In this document: one piece after another, positions 35,194 through 42,402 of the stretch
Numbering within the stretch: position 1 is the stretch's first letter
How the letters are laid out: each line of letters starts with the position of its first letter
Origin: Phaeodactylibacter sp.
GTDB taxonomy: Bacteria > Bacteroidota > Bacteroidia > Chitinophagales > Saprospiraceae
Assembly: GCA_024102975.1 (NCBI GenBank)
Contig: JAGFJD010000364.1
Span: 21,026-85,025, forward strand
Direction of reading: 5' to 3'
DNA length: 64,000 nucleotides
Translations under genes and position numbers: made by a program
Notes under the pieces: generated by a model
What the model was told of the DNA's origin: nothing
Databases searched by the model: none
The model's input: only the letters and a program-made list of their open reading frames with translations

Positions 35194-35505
35194 ATGAGCG
35201 AAGTTGGTGAAAGTATTATCAGAGGTATGAAGGAAGCCATTGCCTTTGCCAATGGCGAGGACGTTGGCGCTATCGTTCATATCCCCGAAGAAATTGACGT
35301 AAAGCGTATCCGTAAAAAACTTAATATGAGCCAGAGTGTTTTTGCCGGTTATTTTGGTGTGTCTATAAGAACCATTCAGGATTGGGAACAAGGCCGCCGT
35401 GTACCTTCCGGTGCTTCTAAAAATTTCCTTTTTGTAATAGATCAGGAGCCGGACGCTGTACGCCGTGCTCTGACCGATAGCCCAGAGATCAGACCGCATG
35501 TTTAA
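35194..35505 (+). CDS. NadS/HigA-type antitoxin, XRE family
   Basis: 103 residues from ATG 35194, preceded by GGAGG with good spacing. An N-terminal flexible part (MSEVGESIIRGMKEAIAFAN) is followed by an XRE HTH (PEEIDVKRIRKKLNMSQSVF, then AGYFGVSIRTIQDWEQGRR) and a C-terminal helix (FLFVIDQEPDAVRRAL). It should bind the palindrome at 35096-35110 and repress itself. Its toxin partner is deleted (35122-35193), so it is an orphan antitoxin. It may be read from its own start or as a 127-residue fusion. Confidence 0.85.
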   Translation: MSEVGESIIRGMKEAIAFANGEDVGAIVHIPEEIDVKRIRKKLNMSQSVFAGYFGVSIRTIQDWEQGRRVPSGASKNFLFVIDQEPDAVRRALTDSPEIRPHV

Positions 35506-35653
35506 TTATCAAATGCTCTGCTTTGCTCTTGCTTGATCCCTAAAACAGTCGTTTCCTTGGATTCAATTTGTTAAATCACTGCGGAACTATTTTTCTCCTA
35601 TTTTTGTATTGACCTGAGTTGGAAATATTCAAGAAAAACAAAATGCAAACAAA

Positions 35654-35866
35654 ATGAGCAAAGAAAATAGCTTAGAACAGCTAAAAATTGAAGTTGAGAG
35701 GATCAGTAAAAGAATAGAAGAAATAGGTCATATCCCAGATTCTCTCCGGCCAACTGAACATGGGAAGCAGTTGCAAAAAGAAAGATCAGATTTAATAAGA
35801 AAAGAAGGCAGGTTAAAGTTAAAGATCGAAGAAATCGAAAAAGAATTAGAGACAGAAGGTAAATAA
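35654..35866 (+). CDS. Small coiled-coil protein
   Basis: 70 residues with heptad-like helices (SLEQLKIEVERISKRIEEIG; KLKIEEIEKELETEGK) around a short HIPDSLRPTEHG turn. It looks like a helical hairpin. No family recognised. Its stop is adjacent to the end of the convergent gene 35867-36302. Confidence 0.6.
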   Translation: MSKENSLEQLKIEVERISKRIEEIGHIPDSLRPTEHGKQLQKERSDLIRKEGRLKLKIEEIEKELETEGK

Positions 35867-36302
35867 TCAGGATATTATGATCTCTCCCAAGTCAAACTCA
35901 AAAGTCTCTAACGAAATAAAGTACCCAATCTCCTCCAGAACAGCTCTTCTGTCTTCATCCGGATAATTTTCAAAAACATACTTGTACGTTCTGACGAACC
36001 ATTCTTTTGACTCTTCGAGTTTTTCCTGCAAGCCAAAGATATGGGCGATGTCCGTCATCGTTACAGCGCAGGTATAAGGATCATAATCCGCAGGAAAATT
36101 TTCAACCAGCAGACTTTTGTAATAAAGTGCTGCCTGTAAATGATCCGTTTCCACCTCGAAGCTGAAATAGTGCCGAGAAAGATCAAATACCGCATCCAGG
36201 TCATTCCGTTCCGCCCTTTTGTATAATGGTAGAATATCAAAAGAAACGGCAATGGGTTTTCTGCCCAGGATATTCGATTTGTTCAATGTGATATTATTCA
36301 TA
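35867..36302 (-). CDS. Hypothetical Sel1/TPR-like protein
   Basis: 144 residues from the ATG complementary to 36300-36302, with GGAG upstream. The pattern of helix pairs (FDILPLYKRAERNDLDAVFD; ETDHLQAALYYKSLLVENFP; DPYTCAVTMTDIAHIFGLQE; EESKEWFVRTYKYVFENYPD) is like TPR or Sel1 repeats. It probably mediates protein contacts. A hairpin leader (CCCGG...CCGGG, about 36327-36352) with A-rich linker precedes the Shine-Dalgarno sequence, similar in style to the other leaders. Confidence 0.62.
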
Positions 36303-36462
36303 GTTTTTCTCCTTTTTCTGGTTTTCACCCCGGCTATTTCCTCGAAACCGGGAAAAGGCAGGAAAACCGAAAATCTCATTATGGGTGCAAGTGAAATCCG
36401 TTCCTATTGTACCAGAAAACCCGTAATTTTTAAACATTTCATTCATCTAAAATTTCCTGATC

Positions 36463-37251
36463 ATGGCAAAAGGAAAAGGTAACGGAAATGGCAAGAATAG
36501 AAACTACTGGAGGAACAAAATCAAAAATGAGCGCCAACAGCCTAAAGCAAGATTTAAAGGGAGATTAAGGTCTAAGGGTGAATCCAGGATTCGTTCCAAA
36601 TCATCCCCTCCGGCAAAAGGCAAAAAATGGGCAGACAAAATTACAAGTGAACGCAGGGCTCCTGTCAAGGTCAGTCCAAGAGGAAAAAAATGGGCCAAAG
36701 AAGTAAAAAATCAGCGGAAGCCATCTGCCAAAATTCAGGTAAAAAAGTCGCCTGTACCTGCCACTAAAAACGTTATCAAACCGGCTAAAGCGAATCGGGC
36801 ATTCAAGCCCAGGCAAACCCCTGTTGCTAAGCCTCTTCAGGCCAGGAGAGCCGCCCCGATCAAGAACAAAATTACTCCTGTCAGAAGAATCTCCCAGCCG
36901 GTGGTCAACAAGAATGCTGTAAATCTGCTGAAACAGAGGCAGGCAGTGGTTAAAGCTCCAAGCCGGAACGCCAATCCTAAAAAAGCAGCTCCAAAGGCTC
37001 CAAAACTCAGAAGCGCCGCGCTGAAAAACCAACCGGCAAAGGCTCCCATGAAAGCTAAGGTTGCTCCTTCTAAAGGGGTAGCAAAACTCAAAAGTGCGGC
37101 TGTGAAAAATCAGCCGGTTAAAGCTCCTGCTCAGTCAAAAGCAACTCCTTCTAAAGGTGCGTCCATGCTTAAGCAGAGTGCCGGGAAGATAGCCAATCAA
37201 CCGAAACCGGTGAAGAGGGTGAAGCAGCCGGTAATCCGGAGAGGGCGGTAA
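36463..37251 (+). CDS. Extremely basic repetitive protein (histone H1-like composition)
   Basis: 262 residues dominated by Lys, Arg, Ala, Pro, Asn and Gln with almost no acidic residues. Internal near-repeats include GKKWADKITSERRAPVK and GKKWAKEVKNQRKPSAK in the N-terminal third. KLRSAALKNQPAKAP and KLKSAAVKNQPVKAP occur in the last third, each followed by KA.PSKG. Composition and AKxP repeats resemble bacterial histone H1-like nucleoid proteins, so DNA or RNA binding is the likely role. Low complexity prevents a family call. On an element with its own replication and transfer genes it could compact or protect plasmid DNA. Confidence 0.7.
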   Translation: MAKGKGNGNGKNRNYWRNKIKNERQQPKARFKGRLRSKGESRIRSKSSPPAKGKKWADKITSERRAPVKVSPRGKKWAKEVKNQRKPSAKIQVKKSPVPATKNVIKPAKANRAFKPRQTPVAKPLQARRAAPIKNKITPVRRISQPVVNKNAVNLLKQRQAVVKAPSRNANPKKAAPKAPKLRSAALKNQPAKAPMKAKVAPSKGVAKLKSAAVKNQPVKAPAQSKATPSKGASMLKQSAGKIANQPKPVKRVKQPVIRRGR

Positions 37252-37300
37252 AAAATTGATTTCGTTAACCTTTTTTTAATCTTTTTACGGTATTCTATAA

Positions 37301-37906
37301 ATGAACCATAATCAAAGGAGGAAATCAGTGTTTAGACAGGTCAAAATTCAAAAACAACTACAGGGTCGAATTCCTCCAACAGAAAATATGCCTCAAATTC
37401 CTGAAATGCCAAGAAAAGTTCAAGGTGATCCTCAGGATTACAAAAAAGTAAGTGAACTTAAAAGAATATTCAACTTTACCGAACAAGAACTTATTAACTG
37501 GGAAAAGGCAATCCTTCTAAAAGATGCAACAACATTATCATCTTCAGAAGCGGAAGTCATAAAAACTGCAAAAGAACTCAACCTTTTTGACAGGGAAAGT
37601 ATAGTAAAATTACATGAAGATAGTGTAAAAGGGAAACTGCCTATTGAAATTGATGCGAAAATCAAATTATTACAAATTAAACTTAAGGAAGATGGCAAGT
37701 ATGATGGCCCCATCAACGGTATTTTTGACAGTGATGTGGCAGACGGTATAGAACGCTTACTCTTTGAAAATGATCTTTTCAAAGAAGTTAAAGCACTCTC
37801 AGAAAGATTTGAAAATGCTCGATATGAACGAATTGAAACTCCGGCCTATAACCGAAATTCTCTTCCTCCTGTTGCACGGCCAGAAAGCGATGGCCAGTTT
37901 AAATGA
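37301..37906 (+). CDS. Hypothetical protein with a weak peptidoglycan-binding-like segment
   Basis: 201 residues, soluble, without a signal peptide. A basic N-terminus (MNHNQRRKSVFRQVKIQKQL) is followed by helices. The segment IKLLQIKLKEDGKYDGPING then IFDSDVADGIERL resembles PG_binding_1 motifs (LQxxLxxxGxYxGxxdGxfd). Without export this would be a structural similarity rather than wall binding. It is 50 bp after the basic protein gene, on the same strand, and may be co-transcribed with it. Confidence 0.6.
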   Translation: MNHNQRRKSVFRQVKIQKQLQGRIPPTENMPQIPEMPRKVQGDPQDYKKVSELKRIFNFTEQELINWEKAILLKDATTLSSSEAEVIKTAKELNLFDRESIVKLHEDSVKGKLPIEIDAKIKLLQIKLKEDGKYDGPINGIFDSDVADGIERLLFENDLFKEVKALSERFENARYERIETPAYNRNSLPPVARPESDGQFK

Positions 37907-37924
37907 ATAAAATTATTCCTTATG

Positions 37925-38641
37925 CTACAAGATGTTAAGGAAATTTTCAGCTTTAGAATACAGTGTGTCCGTTGAAGCAGGAATAATTTCTTTGACATAA
38001 TTTCCGGGGATAAAGTAGAGGGTGTCAAAAAAAACGCTAGAGTTATGAAATGTATTTTTATTATCCGTAGTTTCTCTAACTTTTTTAGCCAATAGAATGA
38101 CTTCCGCTTTTTCATCTAGCCACTGAGAATGAGTGATGCTATCTTTACCAATAAAACGTATTTTTTGAAAAACATTTAAGGGGTAGGAAATTTTTGCTTT
38201 AGCAGTTATGTAATTAAGCTTATCGGCTTTTGTTAAAGTTAGCCTTTTTATATCAGGTTCATTTAGGTCAAACAGCGTATAAACATATTCATCCTTGTTG
38301 ATTTTAAAGTAACCCTCATTTTGGTATTTTCTATACTGAAAAGGAAAGTAATAACCAGGTTTCCTAAGCCCTCTGATAATACGAAGTGAATCTGAAGTTT
38401 CCTCGTTTACAACTTTGTTCTTTGAAAAGAAATTCACCATATATTCCTTAGATGTTACGATGAATTCTTCATGTAATTCGGCATCAACTCCACTGACATA
38501 ATTTTCATCTTCAAATATTACATTAATAATCATGGTGGGAGAGATTTTTAGATACTGAAATAACATAATTGTTGCCATTACAAAGAGTGGCAACGAGATA
38601 AGTTTCAACCTCTTGTTCAAGGATTTGAGTTCTTCTACCAT
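37925..38641 (-). CDS. Membrane-anchored protein of unknown function
   Basis: 238 residues: a basic N-terminus, one TM (about 13-32: KLISLPLFVMATIMLFQYL) and a large extracytoplasmic domain. It shares a 1-bp overlap with the upstream 38641-39777 gene. The last gene of a four-gene minus-strand run starting with the coupling ATPase, so it may take part in mobilization or entry exclusion; unproven. Confidence 0.65.
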   Translation of the reverse strand: MVEELKSLNKRLKLISLPLFVMATIMLFQYLKISPTMIINVIFEDENYVSGVDAELHEEFIVTSKEYMVNFFSKNKVVNEETSDSLRIIRGLRKPGYYFPFQYRKYQNEGYFKINKDEYVYTLFDLNEPDIKRLTLTKADKLNYITAKAKISYPLNVFQKIRFIGKDSITHSQWLDEKAEVILLAKKVRETTDNKNTFHNSSVFFDTLYFIPGNYVKEIIPASTDTLYSKAENFLNIL

Positions 38642-39777
38642 TAGTTTAGTTTTTTGATAGTCTCCGGATTAATTGACCCTACAACGGTTCCATCTTTATA
38701 CGTAATTTGCCTTAAATCGATTTTTTGAGCCCTATTATTTTCATAATAGACCTTCACCGTCCAATTATCATATTCATCCTCGGGGTCAAAATGTAGCTTC
38801 CACTTCTTAACTTTTGCATCTTCACCTAATTGCCAGTTTGGTTGGACGAGCAATCGTTGGTAACCTTTTCCTATCATCATCTTTCTTTCCCGGCCACTCT
38901 CTAGTAATTTATTGTGAATGATAACCTCAGATCCTCGATGATCAAAGTTAAATTTCTCAGTTTCCTTAAATACCCATTTCGTTCTTTTAAGCTTGCCAGG
39001 ATACTCATAATACGTTTCCTCATACAATTTTTTAACAGTTGAATTAATTGGAAAGCCAAATACGTTATGCTCCCTATATTCTTCCTCAATGAGATTCCCC
39101 TTGGAATCGAATACAGCGATTTTATAATTACTCCCTTCTAGCGGTGTAAGAGTATGTCTTTGATACAGGCCATCTTTATTGAATATGGAATACTCGCTAA
39201 ACTTGCCTTCTGAGCCATATCCATAAGTATAAGTTTTTGAATCAGGCCCATCTATCTTTCTTAGCTTTTGCTCCCCATTAAAATGATATTTATAGTTTTG
39301 GGTTTCTTTCGAAAGTTTAATTTCGATAGTTAGAATTGAATCATTGTAAAAATTGCTGGTAAGATATTTATCCGTGATTTCAAATCCGGCCGGAATTTCT
39401 TTTACGTTAAAACCTACCTCCTCAATTTTTTCCCATTGGCCATAAATAGCTAATCTCCAATAATGAGGATTATAGATTTTGGTAACCTGCTCATTCCGGT
39501 AGTTTTCGTAATCATTCCAGTAATCAGGATTTTTGTAATATGGAGTTTTAGCTCCAAAATTCTTGGGAACTAAAGTGAATGTACTGGCCGTTGAAAAGAA
39601 AAAATATACAATCGACATTAAAGGTATGAGTACCATTAATGAAATAACCAGGATTTTACTCACCTTCTTTTCTTTGATTTTCTGAGGGATGAAATTTTTA
39701 AAAAATCCCAGAAAACTAAAAGTCAATAAAGCAAGGATTAACAATCCAATAAATATAATAAGAATAGAATTCGGCAT
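38641..39777 (-). CDS. Membrane protein with YD/MORN-like strand repeats
   Basis: 378 residues with two N-terminal TMs (about 5-25 and 43-62). A beta-rich domain follows whose strands read YKYHFNGEQKLRKIDGPDSK, TYTYGYGSEGKFSEYSIFNK and DGLYQRHTLTPLEG. The rhythm of Y-x-F/Y-x-G-N/G-x-L is like YD or toxin-repeat sheets. No catalytic motif is visible. It starts 12 bp after the multi-TM protein gene (39790-40722). A copy of the recurring motif (39587-39605) lies within its TM-coding part on the opposite strand. Confidence 0.65.
   Translation of the reverse strand: MPNSILIIFIGLLILALLTFSFLGFFKNFIPQKIKEKKVSKILVISLMVLIPLMSIVYFFFSTASTFTLVPKNFGAKTPYYKNPDYWNDYENYRNEQVTKIYNPHYWRLAIYGQWEKIEEVGFNVKEIPAGFEITDKYLTSNFYNDSILTIEIKLSKETQNYKYHFNGEQKLRKIDGPDSKTYTYGYGSEGKFSEYSIFNKDGLYQRHTLTPLEGSNYKIAVFDSKGNLIEEEYREHNVFGFPINSTVKKLYEETYYEYPGKLKRTKWVFKETEKFNFDHRGSEVIIHNKLLESGRERKMMIGKGYQRLLVQPNWQLGEDAKVKKWKLHFDPEDEYDNWTVKVYYENNRAQKIDLRQITYKDGTVVGSINPETIKKLN
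39587..39605 (+). repeat. Recurring directional motif, variant copy
   Basis: GCCGTTGAAAAGAAAAAAT (within 39587-39605) differs from the core at the third base. It is on the + strand, antisense to the membrane-protein gene it lies in. Confidence 0.6.
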
Positions 39778-39789
39778 TTTTTTTAGTTT

Positions 39790-40722
39790 TTAGTCAATAG
39801 AAACAGTAGGTAATGAATCACTCTTCAGGTTATCCTGTCCTTTTTCGATTGTAAGCTTTTCCATAAACTCTTCTTGTACCTGGGCGAGTTTCATGCCGTC
39901 TATTTGGCTGTCTATGACATCCAGAACCATTGATTTGTTTTCAAGAAAGACTCTGTATTCTTCTAAAAACAGGCAGGCTGCTGAAATTTTTAGTACTAAA
40001 GACAAAATTCCGATACCAGGAATGAACCCTAAGCTTAGGGCTATTAGATAAACAGTAACCGGTTCGACATACATCCACAGATACCTTTCCTTTATTTCAA
40101 GCCCTAAAATTTTCTTGCCAGAAAGTATATTGAATGCAGATCGGCCCCGATGAAAAGAATGAATTACTTCTTCTCGTCTTTTTCTAAGCATAAGTTCAAT
40201 GAAGTGCATCAGGGAAAAAGCAATGATAATCCACCATAAATACCAAAGGCCAGTTGAAAGCCCCTGGTAACCTTTGACAGCATCTCTGAAAATGGATGTC
40301 AATGTGATAGTTTTAATCATTGAGACTCCATCCTCGCCTTGAGACGTAGATGTGAGCAAAAGGTAAGCTTCGACTATATCGTAAGCACTCTCCCGGTCAA
40401 TCTGGTCGATATTCAACGCCCTTAACCCCTCATTTACTCTTTCTATTGCCACCGGTATGGCATCAACTACAATTTGAACGAAGGAAAAGAACAAATAAAC
40501 GGAGAGAACTGTGATAAGCCCGAAGGTTCTTTCACCTAGCTTCTTTCTTAAAATGGATCGTGGAATATAAGCTCCAACTGCTAGGAGGAACTTTATGATG
40601 TAATAGAAAAATGCAATGATTATAGGCAACTTCCTTCTGTTGGCTGAAAAGACCTTCCCCGCAAGGTCATTTATTATTGCCTTATCATTGATCCTTGAAA
40701 TTTTAGATGATGTCGTTTTCAT
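39790..40722 (-). CDS. Multi-pass membrane protein next to the coupling ATPase
   Basis: 310 residues from the ATG complementary to 40720-40722, one base after the coupling-protein stop. About five TM segments are visible: IIIAFFYYIIKFLLAVGAYI, FGLITVLSVYLFFSFVQIVV, LWYLWWIIIAFSLMHFIELM, VEPVTVYLIALSLGFIPGIG and the following LSLVLKISAACLFLE. Because the ATPase at 40724-42175 lacks the usual N-terminal TM pair, this protein is a candidate for supplying the membrane part of a split coupling complex. That is inferred from position only. No family recognised. Confidence 0.7.
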   Translation of the reverse strand: MKTTSSKISRINDKAIINDLAGKVFSANRRKLPIIIAFFYYIIKFLLAVGAYIPRSILRKKLGERTFGLITVLSVYLFFSFVQIVVDAIPVAIERVNEGLRALNIDQIDRESAYDIVEAYLLLTSTSQGEDGVSMIKTITLTSIFRDAVKGYQGLSTGLWYLWWIIIAFSLMHFIELMLRKRREEVIHSFHRGRSAFNILSGKKILGLEIKERYLWMYVEPVTVYLIALSLGFIPGIGILSLVLKISAACLFLEEYRVFLENKSMVLDVIDSQIDGMKLAQVQEEFMEKLTIEKGQDNLKSDSLPTVSID

Positions 40723-40723
40723 T

Positions 40724-42175
40724 TTATATACTTTGATCAAAAAATGCTCTATAAAAATTCAGGTTATTGCTCCATGTTTTCCCGGCAACAGTTACTATTC
40801 CCTCTACCTTGAGGCCATTTTCAAGGCCACCGCTTTTCAGCATTGTGAACTCTCTGGGTTCCACCAGATAAAGGAGCTGCTGGGAAATGCCGGCAGAAGT
40901 GTTTTCTTCTTTTCCAACATTTATAGACCTCACATTCTTAAAAGCATTGCCAATGGTCTTAGCCGCCCATTCATTTGTAACTGCATCATTATTTGCGTGG
41001 AAAACTTTTGTGCCCAGGTTTCCAAGCAATGAATCAACCTTTGGCCTGGGGTCACGCCCTCCGATAGCTGCATAGTAGTTGCTAATATTCTGGCTTATAA
41101 AAACAGTGCAGGCTCTGGAACTTCGGGCAGTAGTCTGAAAAATCTGGTCGTAATCGGAAAGGAAAAGTTGCGCCTCATCTACCCAAAGGAAAACCGGCAA
41201 AAGTTCTTCTTTAGGGTTCCTCCTTTCAGCAGCCTGCTGCCATAACAATTTGTAAATGCCCTGAGCATACACTCCGGATGCCAGATATTCTTTTACTGGA
41301 AAATCCAGGACGATAATCTTTCCTTCAAAGGAGGTTTCAGGGTAAAGGTTGGTGGAACCGGAAAAGTGCTTTTTCAATATACCGGAAGTAAAAGGCTCGG
41401 CAAGCCCCAGAAATGACTCTACAATGGTAGGCCTGGTTTTATCCGGCAGCCTGGCAAATTCTCTTAAAAAATAATCCTTGATGAGGTCATATTCTTCTTC
41501 CTTATCGGTTCCTTCACACTTGTTCCCAGCTTCTATAATACATCCAATGCAATAATTCTCTTCGCCCCATTTAATGATCTCTTCTTCACTCATTTCAGCG
41601 AGCTTATCGACCTCATGTTCAAGAGGGGCATAAGAGAGCAGTTTAATCATGTTCTTGATACTGACTTCTTCTTCAGCTAATTTGAGAAGCTGTATCATCC
41701 TGTTCATATTCCGCTTAAGGGCATTATCCCAATACCGTTCACTTTCTCCGCCACCTCCTGAGCCGGTGAACCGGTTTCCCATCTTATAGATTTCCATGAA
41801 AAGATAGGTGAGGTTGAATATCTCTCCTGCTCCTTTTCCTCCCCTGTTCAATTCATAGTCCAGAGGATTAAATTGATAGGGGCTATCTTCCCGGAAAATG
41901 ATCAGGTCATCTTCCCGGCCGGTTTCTTTTGCTAATTGCTCCCAATTTTCTCTTTCGTCCGGCTTAGCACACATCACCAGCCCGCCATAACCATTTTTGA
42001 GATATGCTTTAGCAAATGTCTTTCCGGAGCCGGAACTTTTACCTGAACCGATACCACCAAAAATTTGCACTCCCCGTACCGCATCACGGACAGTCCACCA
42101 ATCTTGTTTGTTTAAGGAAAATTTAGCCAGAGGGTGATCCAGGCCTTTAACTATCGGGCGTTCTTTAGATTGCAT
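40724..42175 (-). CDS. Type IV coupling protein-like ATPase (VirD4/TrwB class), soluble form
   Basis: 483 residues. Walker A GGIGSGKSSGSGKT lies close to the N-terminus (about residues 40-53). Walker B is VFLWVDEAQLFLS (about 327-339), with SRACTVFISQNISNYYAAIG and LGNLGTKVFHANND as typical TraG/TraD-class motifs. These hexameric ATPases hand the relaxase-DNA complex to a type IV channel. Normal members start with two TM segments; here the catalytic domain begins almost at once. Divergent from the relaxase gene, across a 227-bp gap that is the likely oriT. Confidence 0.88.
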   Translation of the reverse strand: MQSKERPIVKGLDHPLAKFSLNKQDWWTVRDAVRGVQIFGGIGSGKSSGSGKTFAKAYLKNGYGGLVMCAKPDERENWEQLAKETGREDDLIIFREDSPYQFNPLDYELNRGGKGAGEIFNLTYLFMEIYKMGNRFTGSGGGGESERYWDNALKRNMNRMIQLLKLAEEEVSIKNMIKLLSYAPLEHEVDKLAEMSEEEIIKWGEENYCIGCIIEAGNKCEGTDKEEEYDLIKDYFLREFARLPDKTRPTIVESFLGLAEPFTSGILKKHFSGSTNLYPETSFEGKIIVLDFPVKEYLASGVYAQGIYKLLWQQAAERRNPKEELLPVFLWVDEAQLFLSDYDQIFQTTARSSRACTVFISQNISNYYAAIGGRDPRPKVDSLLGNLGTKVFHANNDAVTNEWAAKTIGNAFKNVRSINVGKEENTSAGISQQLLYLVEPREFTMLKSGGLENGLKVEGIVTVAGKTWSNNLNFYRAFFDQSI

Positions 42176-42402
42176 AGATTATAGATTGTGAGGTTAATGA
42201 AATCAATTTATCGCCTCCAACCTAATCATTTCTCAGCCGACATTTTTACATCAGCCAATTTCTGTTTCCAGTTTTCCCGTCTTTTCCAACTTATTGATAT
42301 TGCATCACTTACGCTGCTGTTTTAACTTGCTTTTACATCCTCTAGCTGTGTTAAGGGGAGACGCCTGTAACTAATATTTCTTATACTTAGACTAGGTAAA
42401 AG
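42176..42402. other. Candidate oriT region between coupling-protein and relaxase genes
   Basis: A 227-bp non-coding gap between divergently transcribed mobilization genes, the usual place for a MOBF origin of transfer. It is AT-rich with short C/T tracts (TTTCCAGTTTTCCCGTCTTT). I cannot point to a definite nic site or hairpin; position is the only support. It must also hold both gene promoters. Confidence 0.4.
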
